Shown here piece by piece: positions 9,256-17,155 of a stretch of 64,000 nucleotides of DNA. The stretch covers positions 2,294,001 through 2,358,000 of the forward strand of contig NC_013517.1 of NCBI RefSeq assembly GCF_000024405.1, written 5' to 3'. Numbering within the stretch: position 1 is the stretch's first letter; each line of letters opens with the position of its first letter. The notes under the pieces are model-generated. The model did no database searches and had not been told where the DNA came from. It was given only the letters and a program-made list of their open reading frames with translations. The stretch comes from Sebaldella termitidis ATCC 33386. GTDB taxonomy: Bacteria; Fusobacteriota; Fusobacteriia; Fusobacteriales; Leptotrichiaceae. The position numbers and the translations under genes were made by a program.

Positions 9256-9489
9256 AATAATCACCTCTTCCTATGTAATAATTATATCATATAATAAATA
9301 AATTGTATATGAAAATAAAAAGGAAAACAACAGTATAGCGGCAGTGTCAGAAAAAAATATTAATAATATTTTACAGAATTATGGTATAATTAATAGCAGA
9401 AGAGTATAGTACATCATAATTAAAAATGTTAATTATAAATAAAAATCAGATAATACTAAATTATTAATATACCAAGGATGGTGATATCA

Positions 9490-9669
9490 ATGTTTTCCGG
9501 GAAAATGATAGTAACAATATTAGTAGTATGGTTTATATTTACTTTTCTCTTTACTTTTTTAAAGAAAAAATCAGGAAAAGGAAGTAAATTAGAAATATGG
9601 GAAATTATTCTGGCATTAGTCGTAAGCGTTCCATTGGTTTTGATATTATTAGCCGTACACTTAATATAA
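9490..9669 (+). CDS. Small two-segment membrane protein, unknown
   Basis: A 59-residue protein with two hydrophobic segments (about 5-24 and 38-57) joined by the basic loop KKKSGKGSK. The ATG chosen follows AAGGATGGTGAT; the ATG at 9478 sits inside that site. A TATAAT with extended -10 (TGG) at 9385-9390 gives a leader of about 90 nt. A terminator follows at once, so it is transcribed alone. No function is suggested. Confidence 0.55.
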   Translation: MFSGKMIVTILVVWFIFTFLFTFLKKKSGKGSKLEIWEIILALVVSVPLVLILLAVHLI

Positions 9670-9670
9670 A

Positions 9671-9710
9671 AAAATAAGGAGTTATACCGTATTTGGGGCT
9701 CCTTATTTTT
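9671..9710. terminator. Intrinsic terminator
   Basis: AAAATAAGGAG (9671-9681) pairs with CTCCTTATTTT (9699-9709), giving an 11-bp stem with T/A tracts. It serves the small plus-strand gene and, in reverse, the acyl-CoA dehydrogenase gene. Confidence 0.8.
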
Positions 9711-9724
9711 ATTTTATAATATTA

Positions 9725-11158
9725 TTAGTAATTGAAATCTAAAATATCTTTATTTATTTCTCTGACTAAAAACTTTTCTGTATATGCATCATTGTGAATT
9801 CTTCCGAGTACAAATAATTTAGAAAGAATTTTTCCGGCGAATACTTTTTTTACCGGATTTATATCACTTAGCTTATATATATTTATGAAATTATAAATAT
9901 TTTCGGAAACAGCTTTCAGACTTTCCTTACCGTTCTCAAATACGAATCTGCTGTCGCTTATGAATCTTTCATATATAGTCATGCCTTTATTCAAAGTAAT
10001 ACCGTTATTTTTTTCCTCAATGCTTGTTTTGGAAAACTGATCAAATACCTCTGCAAAAAGCATATCATTAGGCCCTTCAAATATAGTAAAAGGTCTAATA
10101 TCAAGGACGATATTACTAATCGGATGACCTGATTCATAGCCTTTGGCACCCATTAGTTTCTGTGCAATTCTGGCAGCTTCGTAAGCATATTCTGAAGCAA
10201 CGGCTTTTACTATATTTGCTTCCATAAGTTTATCATTAACAGGTTTATCAGGTGATACAGTTTTACATACAAAATCGTAAAGAACCTTTGAAACAGCTCT
10301 TCTGCTATCTATTTCATGAAGTTCATGCATAATGAAATCAATCTTGTTTCTAATATATTTAGTTACGTTATTATGAACATTTTCAATAATTCCATGTGTC
10401 ATACCAATAAACTGAAGACGACTTCTTATAAACAAATCTTGAAATTCACGAAGATTTTTTCTGGGAACTTCAGAAAGCAGAATAAGATTTTCGGCAGGTA
10501 TTTCACCTTCTATTTCATTTACTGCATATCTTACCGCTTTTAATCCTTCGGATTTTATAGGGGTAAATTTTATATTTTTTCTGGGAACAAAAAGAAGATT
10601 TATACTTTTCTCCATTTTTTCACCTTTTTTTTCTTTAGCAGCTACCAGAAGAAAATCACTCTGTGAATTCCCCTGCCAATATTTTTTTGCTTTTATATAA
10701 ATATTGCCGTTTTCAAGAAATTCATAATAAGAAAGCATTTCTTTGGCTATAGCTGATCCTGAGCTGTCTGGTTCCGTAATAGCAAGTCCCCCGCCTTCAC
10801 CTTCAAAAATAAAGGGCAGAACTTTTTCAATAAGTTCTTTTTTGGCATACTTAGTCAAAGGCTGTATAACAAGAGCACCTTCAATTCCTGTTCTTAATGT
10901 AACAGGGACACCGTAATGTCCTGCAAGTCTAAGGACTTCCAGAAGCTCTTTCTGACTAGGGGTTCTTCCTCCGTATTCTGCCGGCAGAAACGGCGCGAGC
11001 AGACCTTGTTTTTTTATTTCCAGCCACTTATCCTCTGGCAGATACTCCATTAAATCTATTTTTTTTTGCGCATCATCACCAAAATATTTGTCAAAAAAAT
11101 TCTTTAGATTACCTAAAAATTCTTTTGTACTAAGCGATATTACATCTTTATTAATCAT
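9725..11158 (-). CDS. Acyl-CoA dehydrogenase family protein
   Basis: A 477-residue flavoprotein of the acyl-CoA dehydrogenase family. It has the N-terminal helical domain with LLAPFLPAEYGG, the middle beta domain with AITEPDSSGS (FAD and substrate contact) and YWQGNSQSDFLLVAA, and the C-terminal helical domain with AKLMGAKGYESGHP-like features and FTIFEGPNDML. The glutamate in IFEGPND lies where short-chain members have the catalytic base. About 70 residues of extra C-terminus follow. No electron-transfer flavoprotein or other beta-oxidation gene is nearby, so the substrate is open. The ribosome site AGGAGGAAG is about 10 nt from the ATG. Confidence 0.85.
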   Translation of the reverse strand: MINKDVISLSTKEFLGNLKNFFDKYFGDDAQKKIDLMEYLPEDKWLEIKKQGLLAPFLPAEYGGRTPSQKELLEVLRLAGHYGVPVTLRTGIEGALVIQPLTKYAKKELIEKVLPFIFEGEGGGLAITEPDSSGSAIAKEMLSYYEFLENGNIYIKAKKYWQGNSQSDFLLVAAKEKKGEKMEKSINLLFVPRKNIKFTPIKSEGLKAVRYAVNEIEGEIPAENLILLSEVPRKNLREFQDLFIRSRLQFIGMTHGIIENVHNNVTKYIRNKIDFIMHELHEIDSRRAVSKVLYDFVCKTVSPDKPVNDKLMEANIVKAVASEYAYEAARIAQKLMGAKGYESGHPISNIVLDIRPFTIFEGPNDMLFAEVFDQFSKTSIEEKNNGITLNKGMTIYERFISDSRFVFENGKESLKAVSENIYNFINIYKLSDINPVKKVFAGKILSKLFVLGRIHNDAYTEKFLVREINKDILDFNY

Positions 11159-11656
11159 ATATATTACACTTCCTCCTGTTTTTCTATAAATTCAGATATT
11201 TTATAAAATACTTCTAAATTTTATATTATTATATCATTCTTTAAAAAGGAAGGCAATCATTTTCAAATAATTCGATAATAAAAATAATAGTTTTTAAAAC
11301 AAAATGAAATTTACTTTTTATTACTAAATAAAGCATAATTTTTATATAACTAAAAATTTTAAAATTTATAGTACAGCAGAGTATAATGCGTACATAACTA
11401 ATTTATCAGACTAACGGGAAATTTATTTTAACAGAAAAGAAAATACTTTTTTTCAGATAGAAAAGTATATATAAGAATAAAAATAATTATAAAGCATTTT
11501 ATAGTAATAAAATAATATCTTCAAAAGTTTCTGTTATTTGCTGTATTATTTCTTTAATATTATATAATTTTACTTTTGTTTTACTGTGTTTCGCACGTGT
11601 GCGATAGAAAAATGTATATAGAGTTAAAAAAGAGAATTTCGTACTAATAAAGACAC
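11159..11656. other. Intergenic region, AT-rich
   Basis: No open frame with coding character. It should contain the acyl-CoA dehydrogenase promoter. The only clear element is the inverted repeat at 11591. Confidence 0.5.
11591..11604. promoter_or_regulatory. Inverted repeat TCGCAC-GT-GTGCGA
   Basis: Perfect 6-bp arms with a 2-bp centre, GC-rich in an AT-rich spacer. There is no T-run, so it is not a terminator. A near-identical dyad is at 53373. The site looks like an operator for a dimeric regulator not encoded nearby. Confidence 0.4.
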
Positions 11657-11693
11657 AAAAAGGCATACTGTATAAAAACGGGATATGCCTTTA
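11657..11693 (-). terminator. Terminator of the MOSC gene
   Basis: AAAGGCATA pairs with TATGCCTTT across a 16-nt loop. The minus-strand T tract follows, downstream of the MOSC stop at 11716. Confidence 0.65.
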
Positions 11694-11715
11694 AAATAAT
11701 ATTGACTGAATATAT

Positions 11716-12354
11716 TTATTTTATTTTTCCTGACAGTCTTCCAAGAACATCTCTTACTTCATCAGAAATTTCTGGTATTTTAAGTATTTTTTCCATTGTT
11801 TCAAGATCACCCGCATTATGAAAATAAATTTTGTTAATGAAGTCTATGGATATATTTTCCGGATGTTTTTCCAAAAGAGTAATTTTGCTGTCTGTATTAA
11901 TATTTCCTTCTGTAAGGACACGGGCATAATATCCGGTAAAACCAGTCTCCTGGAGCATATGAGGCATTTTTGGAATATTATTTATAAGACTAAGCTTAAA
12001 GCAAGGCTGTCTTGGCTGTGAAATCTGCAATACTGCTTCTCCAATCTGAAAAATATCGCCAATACATACAGAAATTTCAGGCATATTAAGTACAGTCAGG
12101 TTTTCTCCAAAAGCACCCAGAGGAAGTTTCTTTATTTTTTGCTCAAAATATTTATAATGTTCAAAAGGATAAAAACACACGGCTTTATCAGGACCTCCGT
12201 GTAATTCCAGATTAGCCTGTTCATCACCGGAAAAACCAAGCTTTCCCAAATAAACATCAGTATTAACAGGAGTTTTTGCGATAGCTGTTTCTACAACTTT
12301 ATTATCAAAGTTATATGTTTTCTTTTTTCCGGTATTTAAAGAAATTATTTTCAT
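11716..12354 (-). CDS. MOSC-domain protein, YiiM-like
   Basis: A 212-residue protein with an MOSC domain (about 20-160) and a C-terminal three-helix tail, the YiiM arrangement. Key stretches are ANLELHGGPDKAVCFYP, LGAFGENLTV, CIGDIFQIGEAVLQISQPR and the conserved cysteine in RQPCFKL. MOSC proteins handle molybdenum-cofactor sulfur or reduce N-hydroxylated compounds with that cofactor; E. coli YiiM reduces 6-hydroxylaminopurine. No cofactor biosynthesis gene is in the window. It is monocistronic with its own terminator. Confidence 0.85.
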   Translation of the reverse strand: MKIISLNTGKKKTYNFDNKVVETAIAKTPVNTDVYLGKLGFSGDEQANLELHGGPDKAVCFYPFEHYKYFEQKIKKLPLGAFGENLTVLNMPEISVCIGDIFQIGEAVLQISQPRQPCFKLSLINNIPKMPHMLQETGFTGYYARVLTEGNINTDSKITLLEKHPENISIDFINKIYFHNAGDLETMEKILKIPEISDEVRDVLGRLSGKIK

Positions 12355-12643
12355 AATTTGTCCTTTCAGTGTAATGTATTATGAATAAAAATAAACAATA
12401 CATTATAATAGTTTTTTCCTTGATTATAGCATTTATTTGAAGTAAAAAAAATAAAAAAATGTATATACTATTAAAAATATATATGCTAAATAATACTTCA
12501 AATAATAACTAAAATATATTATAATTCATTTATATATTGTATAGCAGTTTTGTTTATTTTGCGGAAGGCAGAAAATTAATATGTTTTTAGCACTATAGAT
12601 GAAATTGTTATAAAAAAATCATATATAAAAAGAGGTATAAAAT

Positions 12644-13186
12644 ATGAGGATAAAAAATACTGAATTAAGATGTGAAAATGGTGATATTACAAAGGTAAAA
12701 ACAGATGTAATAGTAAATGCAGCAAATAGTAGTTTACTCGGTGGAGGGGGAGTAGACGGAGCAATTCACAGAACAGGCGGTCCTTTGATTTTAGATGAAT
12801 GCAGAAAAATAGTAGACAGACAGGGAAGCTGTCCGGTAGGAGAAGCAGTTATTACAACAGGCGGAAAACTTCCGGCTAAATTTGTTATTCATACTGTAGG
12901 TCCTGTATGGAGCTACGGCAAGAATAATGAAGAAGAGAAATTGAGAAAATGTTACAGAAATTCTTTGAAAATAGCAGAGGATAAGCAGCTGGAAAGTATT
13001 GCATTTTCCAATATAAGTACAGGTACTTACGGTTTTCCAAAAGAAACAGCCGGTAGAGCTGCTCTTGACGAAGTAAAAAAATATTTTATCCAGACACCGG
13101 ATACTACAATAAGGGAAGTAGTTTTTGTATGTCTTGATGATGAAAATTTTGAGATTTATGAAGAATTATTAGAAAGTGAAAAATAG
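12644..13186 (+). CDS. Macrodomain protein (O-acetyl-ADP-ribose deacetylase-like)
   Basis: A 180-residue single macrodomain of the MacroD/YmdB type. It shows NGDITKVKTDVIVNAANSS, then LLGGGGVDGAIHR (ligand loop), CPVGEAVITTGG, HTVGPVW and the second loop SNISTGTYGFP. These residues bind ADP-ribose and deacetylate O-acetyl-ADP-ribose in characterised relatives. The M20 amidohydrolase starts 6 bp after its stop, so the two genes form one transcript. The pairing of a sirtuin (5569) and a macrodomain protein in one genome is functionally sensible, but they are not in one operon. Confidence 0.9.
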   Translation: MRIKNTELRCENGDITKVKTDVIVNAANSSLLGGGGVDGAIHRTGGPLILDECRKIVDRQGSCPVGEAVITTGGKLPAKFVIHTVGPVWSYGKNNEEEKLRKCYRNSLKIAEDKQLESIAFSNISTGTYGFPKETAGRAALDEVKKYFIQTPDTTIREVVFVCLDDENFEIYEELLESEK

Positions 13187-13191
13187 CAGAA

Positions 13192-14388
13192 ATGAAAATA
13201 AATATGAAGCGTTTAATGTCTAATCTTCATGAAATAGGCGAGATCGGCAAAACTGAAGAAGGATATAACAGAATAGAATTCAGCAGGGAATATTTTAGAG
13301 CTGCGGAAACTTTTTTAGATAAACTGAAAAAGCTTGGGCTTAAGGCATGGATAGATGAAGTGGGAAATGTGATAGGTGAAAAAGCCGGCCGATATCCTGA
13401 GCTGCCTTATATAATAATTGGTTCTCATCTGGATACAGTGAAAAACGGCGGTTTATATGACGGTAATCTTGGTGTTATGTGTGCTCTTGAATGTATGGAG
13501 CTTCTGGCAGAAAATGAAACAGTTACTGATCATACAATAAGAATAGCTGCTTTTAATGCAGAAGAGGGGCTGAGGCTGGGAGGAACCTTCGGCAGTATTG
13601 CAGTATTCGGAACGGGTAATATAGAAAAAGAGAACAATCTGGAAGAGCTTCCGGAGGTCGGACTTACTATGGAAAATATCAGAAATTCCAAGTGGGAGGA
13701 AAATAAAATAGGAGCTTATCTGGAACTCCATATAGAACAGGGAGATCAGCTTTTTAAAAAGGGAAAAACAATAGGAATAGTAAATGGTATTGTAGGGATA
13801 GAAAGATACAGAATAAAAATAAACGGAGAATCAAATCATGGCGGGACTACATCAATGGAGTCACGTAAAGATGCAGTGAAGACGGCTGGCGAACTGATTA
13901 CATATATGTACAGCCTCTGTGAAAAATATCCTCATCCTTTTGTTTTTACAATAGGGGATATTAAGATTTCTCCGGCTTGTTATAATGTCATTCCGGAATA
14001 TGCAGAGCTTTTTGTTGAAATAAGAGATATGAAAAGAGAAAATATATATTCTTTTATTGCCGATATAAAAGAATTTTCCAAAAGATATAAAGATACTGAA
14101 ACAGAATTTATTCATGTACTAGAAAAATATCCATATGTACTTGATGAAAATATAAGAAATATTATTGAAAAAGTATGTATTAAAAATAATATTTCATATA
14201 TGGAGCTATCAAGCGGAGCCGGTCACGATGCTATGTGCGTGCCTGAGGATAAGCCGGCAGTCATGATATTCGTACCAAGTGAGAATGGAATCAGTCATAA
14301 TAAAATGGAGTTTACTTCTGAGAGCGATATAGAAATGGGAACTTTAACGATGTTTGAGACATTGCTTGAGATGGATAAACAAATCTGA
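13192..14388 (+). CDS. M20 family amidohydrolase (allantoate/N-carbamoyl-amino-acid type)
   Basis: A 398-residue dimetal hydrolase of the carbamoylase branch of peptidase family M20. Metal and catalytic features include IGSHLDTVKNGGLYDG, FNAEEGLRLGGTFGS, LELHIEQGDQL and SGAGHDAMCV, and the dimerisation lid GESNHGGTTSMESRKDA. The substrate could be N-carbamoyl amino acids, allantoate or ureidoglycolate; no purine-degradation neighbour decides this. The ribosome site is weak, and translation may be coupled to the macrodomain gene 6 bp upstream. An alternative start is the ATG at 13204. Confidence 0.85.
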   Translation: MKINMKRLMSNLHEIGEIGKTEEGYNRIEFSREYFRAAETFLDKLKKLGLKAWIDEVGNVIGEKAGRYPELPYIIIGSHLDTVKNGGLYDGNLGVMCALECMELLAENETVTDHTIRIAAFNAEEGLRLGGTFGSIAVFGTGNIEKENNLEELPEVGLTMENIRNSKWEENKIGAYLELHIEQGDQLFKKGKTIGIVNGIVGIERYRIKINGESNHGGTTSMESRKDAVKTAGELITYMYSLCEKYPHPFVFTIGDIKISPACYNVIPEYAELFVEIRDMKRENIYSFIADIKEFSKRYKDTETEFIHVLEKYPYVLDENIRNIIEKVCIKNNISYMELSSGAGHDAMCVPEDKPAVMIFVPSENGISHNKMEFTSESDIEMGTLTMFETLLEMDKQI

Positions 14389-14473
14389 TAAAAAATAATC
14401 TTATAACAGAATTTTTTTAAAAAATTATTTTTTTAATAAGTAAATCCTTATTATAACGATCAGAAAATAATAT

Positions 14474-14641
14474 TTGAAAATATAAAAAAAGAGTGTATAA
14501 TTATAATGAGTTAGAGTGCATGATTCTAATTATGAAGAATTATTGTAATTTTGTCTAGCATATGTACTCACTCGTAGAGGGAGTGTAAAACAGTGTCATT
14601 TAGAAAAGTAGGGATGTTCTTTTCTAGGTGACATTTTTTTA
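14474..14641 (+). ncRNA. Putative short terminated transcript upstream of the met operon
   Basis: TTGAAA (14474-14479), a 16-bp spacer and TATAAT (14496-14501) could start an RNA near 14508. It ends at a strong terminator: TGTCA-TT-TAGAAAAG pairs with CTTTTCTA-GG-TGACA, then T7 (14594-14640). A hairpin ACTCACTC/GAGGGAGT (14566-14584) precedes it, and its 5' arm can instead pair with GAGTGCAT (14514-14521). A 12-codon frame MILIMKNYCNFV (14520-14558) lacks a good ribosome site. It may be a small RNA or another attenuator; I cannot match it to a known riboswitch. Confidence 0.45.
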
Positions 14642-14683
14642 TTATCATATATCAAATATATTGATGGAATAAAAAATATGAAT

Positions 14684-14712
14684 TTTACATATAGATAAAA
14701 ATATACTAAACT
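14684..14712 (+). promoter_or_regulatory. Candidate met operon promoter
   Basis: TTTACA, a 17-bp spacer, then TAAACT. The geometry matches the his promoter at 18651, which has the same -35 core and the same distance to its leader. The -10 is only 4 of 6. Confidence 0.45.
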
Positions 14713-14742
14713 AAGTTATAAATTATTAAAGGTGGAGTAGAG

Positions 14743-14802
14743 ATGATTAATTATAAATATATAAATGACAATATGATGATGTATATGCGGTATAGAGTTT
14801 GA
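14743..14802 (+). CDS. Met leader peptide (19 aa)
   Basis: The short frame reads M-I-N-Y-K-Y-I-N-D-N-M-M-M-Y-M-R-Y-R-V and stops at TGA. Three consecutive Met codons lie at 14773-14781 and a fourth at 14785-14787. AGGTGGAG is placed 7 nt before the ATG. The frame ends in AGAGTTTGA, the same nine bases that end the His leader, and this stop region is segment 1 of the RNA switch. A leader rich in codons for the product of the downstream operon is the defining mark of ribosome-mediated attenuation. Confidence 0.8.
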   Translation: MINYKYINDNMMMYMRYRV

Positions 14803-14911
14803 CCTTTTTATAAAATATAAAAAGCACAGACTCTTTTTGAAGTTTTTAATCTAAAAAGAGCTGTGCCCATAGATAGATGTTCCGGACACGGCTGTGTCCG
14901 GATTTTTTTTT
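14794..14911 (+). promoter_or_regulatory. Methionine attenuator (competing hairpins and terminator)
   Basis: Segment 1 AGAGTTTG (14794-14801) pairs with 2 CAGACTCT (14827-14834), 8 bp with one G-U. Segment 2 (14824-14838) also pairs with 3 (14853-14866), 14 bp with one bulge. Segment 3 AGCTGTG (14859-14865) can pair with CACGGCT (14887-14893), the 5' arm and loop of the terminator. The terminator is TCCGGACAC/GTGTCCGGA, loop GGCT, then T9 (14881-14911). Expected logic: a ribosome stalled at Met codons leaves 1:2 and the antiterminator 3:4; a ribosome reaching the stop hides 1, so 2:3 and the terminator form. Confidence 0.8.
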
Positions 14912-14966
14912 ACAAAATTTAATTATATAACAAATAATCAAATATATATAAAGGATGGTGACAATA

Positions 14967-16238
14967 ATGTCAGAATACAAATTTGAAACATTACAGCTTC
15001 ATGCTGGTCAGGAAGAGGCGGATAAGTCAACGAATTCAAGAGCAGTACCAATTTACCAAACCACATCTTATGTTTTTAACAGTGTGGAGCATGCAGCTAA
15101 TCTCTTTTCGCTGAAAGAAGAAGGAAATATATACAGCAGAATGATGAATCCTACTACGGATATTCTGGAAAAAAGAATAACGGCACTTGACGGCGGAGTC
15201 GGGGCAGTAGCAGTAAGCTCAGGAAGTGCCGCAGTAACATATGCAATTTTGAATCTGGCAGTATCCGGAGATGAAGTTATATCATCAAAGAATCTTTATG
15301 GGGGAACATATAATCTTCTGGCGAATACAATAAAGGATTTTGGAATAACTACAAAGTTTTTTGATCCCGGAAGACCGGAAGATATCGAGAAATTAATAAA
15401 TGAAAAATCAAAGGCAGTATTTATAGAAAGTATAGGAAACCCCAATGCGGATATTACAGATATAGAAAAAACTGCTGAAATAGCTCATAAATACGGACTT
15501 CCCCTGATAATAGACAATACGTTTTCTCCATATCTGTGCAAGCCTTTCCAGCATGGAGCAGATGTAATAGTGTACTCGGCAACAAAATTTCTTGGCGGAC
15601 ACGGGACAACAATAGCAGGACTGGTAGTAGATTCCGGAAAATTTGACTGGAAGAATGAAAGATTCAAAAGCTTTAACGAACCGGATCCCGGATATCACAA
15701 TCTAAAATATTCAGATTTAGGAGAAGCTGCATATATAGCAAAATTAAGAGTGAGGCTTCTCAGAGATACAGGTGCATGTCTTTCACCTTTTAATTCTTTT
15801 CTGATATTACAAGGGATAGAAACACTCTCGCTGAGAATAGACAGACACGTGGAGAATGCTGTAAAAACAGCAGAATATCTGGAAAAGCACCCTAAAGTAA
15901 AAGCTGTAAATTATCCCGGATTAAGCAGCAGCCCTTATAAAAAACTGCAGGAAAAATATCTTCCAAAGGGCGGAGGCTCTATATTTACCTTTGAACTGAC
16001 AGGTGGTCTGGAAGCAGGAAAAAAATTTATTGATTCATTAAAGCTGTTTTCTCATCTGGCAAATGTTGCAGATGCAAAATCTCTTATAATACATCCGGCA
16101 AGTACAACACACAGCCAGCTTACAGAGGAAGAACTGACAGCCTGTAATATAACTCCGGGAATAATAAGAATATCTATAGGTCTGGAGCATATTGATGATA
16201 TAATAGATGATCTGAAGCAGGCTTTGGATAAAATCTAA
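14967..16238 (+). CDS. O-acetylhomoserine sulfhydrylase (PLP-dependent)
   Basis: Makes homocysteine from O-acetylhomoserine and sulfide. The 423-residue protein belongs to the Cys/Met metabolism PLP family: YSRMMNPTTDILEKRI near the N-terminus, SSGSAAVTYAI, and the PLP lysine in VYSATKFLGGHGT. The length and the GQEEADKSTNSRAVPIYQTTSY start favour the sulfhydrylase over cystathionine synthase or lyase. The ATG at 14967 follows AAGGATGGTG; an earlier ATG lies within that site. It is the first structural gene after the Met attenuator, followed by MetF and a MetA of the acetyl type, so the three form a direct-sulfhydrylation pathway. Confidence 0.9.
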   Translation: MSEYKFETLQLHAGQEEADKSTNSRAVPIYQTTSYVFNSVEHAANLFSLKEEGNIYSRMMNPTTDILEKRITALDGGVGAVAVSSGSAAVTYAILNLAVSGDEVISSKNLYGGTYNLLANTIKDFGITTKFFDPGRPEDIEKLINEKSKAVFIESIGNPNADITDIEKTAEIAHKYGLPLIIDNTFSPYLCKPFQHGADVIVYSATKFLGGHGTTIAGLVVDSGKFDWKNERFKSFNEPDPGYHNLKYSDLGEAAYIAKLRVRLLRDTGACLSPFNSFLILQGIETLSLRIDRHVENAVKTAEYLEKHPKVKAVNYPGLSSSPYKKLQEKYLPKGGGSIFTFELTGGLEAGKKFIDSLKLFSHLANVADAKSLIIHPASTTHSQLTEEELTACNITPGIIRISIGLEHIDDIIDDLKQALDKI

Positions 16239-16255
16239 AAACAGAAAGGATAAAA

Positions 16256-17134
16256 ATGAAAATAAAGGATATATATCAAAATAAAAAAGCAGTATTCTCA
16301 TTCGAAATATTTCCTCCTAATGAAAATTTTTCAAGTGAAAAGCTGTACGGGGTAATAGACGAGCTGAGTATACAGAAGCCGGATTTTATAAGTGTTACAT
16401 ATGGTGCCGGCGGAACTACAAAGGGCGGCACCATAGAGATGGCCTCGTATATAAAAAATAAATTAAATATAGAAGCAGTAACGCATCTTACATGTGTGGG
16501 AAGCAGGAAAGACGAAATAGAAAATTTCCTGAATGAGCTGGAAAGGAATAATATAGAAAATATTCTTGCTCTGAGAGGTGATATTCCAAAGGATCAGGAT
16601 GAAAGTATATATGACAGAGGAGACTTTCTGTATGCCTCTGATCTGATAAAGGCGGTCAGGGCTACAAAGAGATTTTCTGTGGGAGGAGCCTTTTATCCTG
16701 AGGTTCATCATGAAAATAATGATCTTATAGATCTGTTTAATTTGAAGAAAAAGGTAGATTCCGGAACTGATTTTCTGGTATCACAGATATTTTTTGACAA
16801 TGAAAGCTTTCTTGATTTTCGTGATAAAGCTGAAAAAGTAGGGATAAATGTACCTTTAGCTGCCGGAATAATTCCTGTAACTAATGCGAAACAGATTAAA
16901 AGAATAACTTCTTTATGTAACTGTAAAATTCCGAAAAAGCTGGAAAGAATACTAAATGCTTATGAGGATAATAATGAAGCAATGTATCAGGCAGGAATAG
17001 CATATGCTACAGAACAGATAATAGAACTGCTTTCTGCCGGCATAAAAGGAATACATATTTATACAATGAATAAGACAAATGCAGTAAAAGAGATTCTGGA
17101 AAATATAAGCAGCATAAGAAAATATTATGAATAA
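16256..17134 (+). CDS. metF: 5,10-methylenetetrahydrofolate reductase
   Basis: Reduces methylene-THF to methyl-THF, the methyl donor for methionine synthase. The 292-residue flavoprotein barrel shows FSFEIFPPN with the catalytic glutamate, SVTYGAGGTTKGGT, HLTCVGSRKDEIE, LALRGDIPKD (flavin contact) and GIKGIHIYTMNKTNAV near the C-terminus. It lies 17 bp after the sulfhydrylase and 21 bp before metA, in one operon under the Met attenuator. No methionine synthase is in the window, so that gene must be elsewhere. Confidence 0.93.
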   Translation: MKIKDIYQNKKAVFSFEIFPPNENFSSEKLYGVIDELSIQKPDFISVTYGAGGTTKGGTIEMASYIKNKLNIEAVTHLTCVGSRKDEIENFLNELERNNIENILALRGDIPKDQDESIYDRGDFLYASDLIKAVRATKRFSVGGAFYPEVHHENNDLIDLFNLKKKVDSGTDFLVSQIFFDNESFLDFRDKAEKVGINVPLAAGIIPVTNAKQIKRITSLCNCKIPKKLERILNAYEDNNEAMYQAGIAYATEQIIELLSAGIKGIHIYTMNKTNAVKEILENISSIRKYYE

Positions 17135-17155
17135 ATAACAGAGAGGAGGATTTTT

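Noticed and set aside
14389-14966. A T-box or SAM riboswitch was expected upstream of the met operon.
   Set aside because: The T-box core (AGGGTGGNACCGCG) and the conserved SAM-I junction sequences are absent; the leader-peptide architecture explains the region better.
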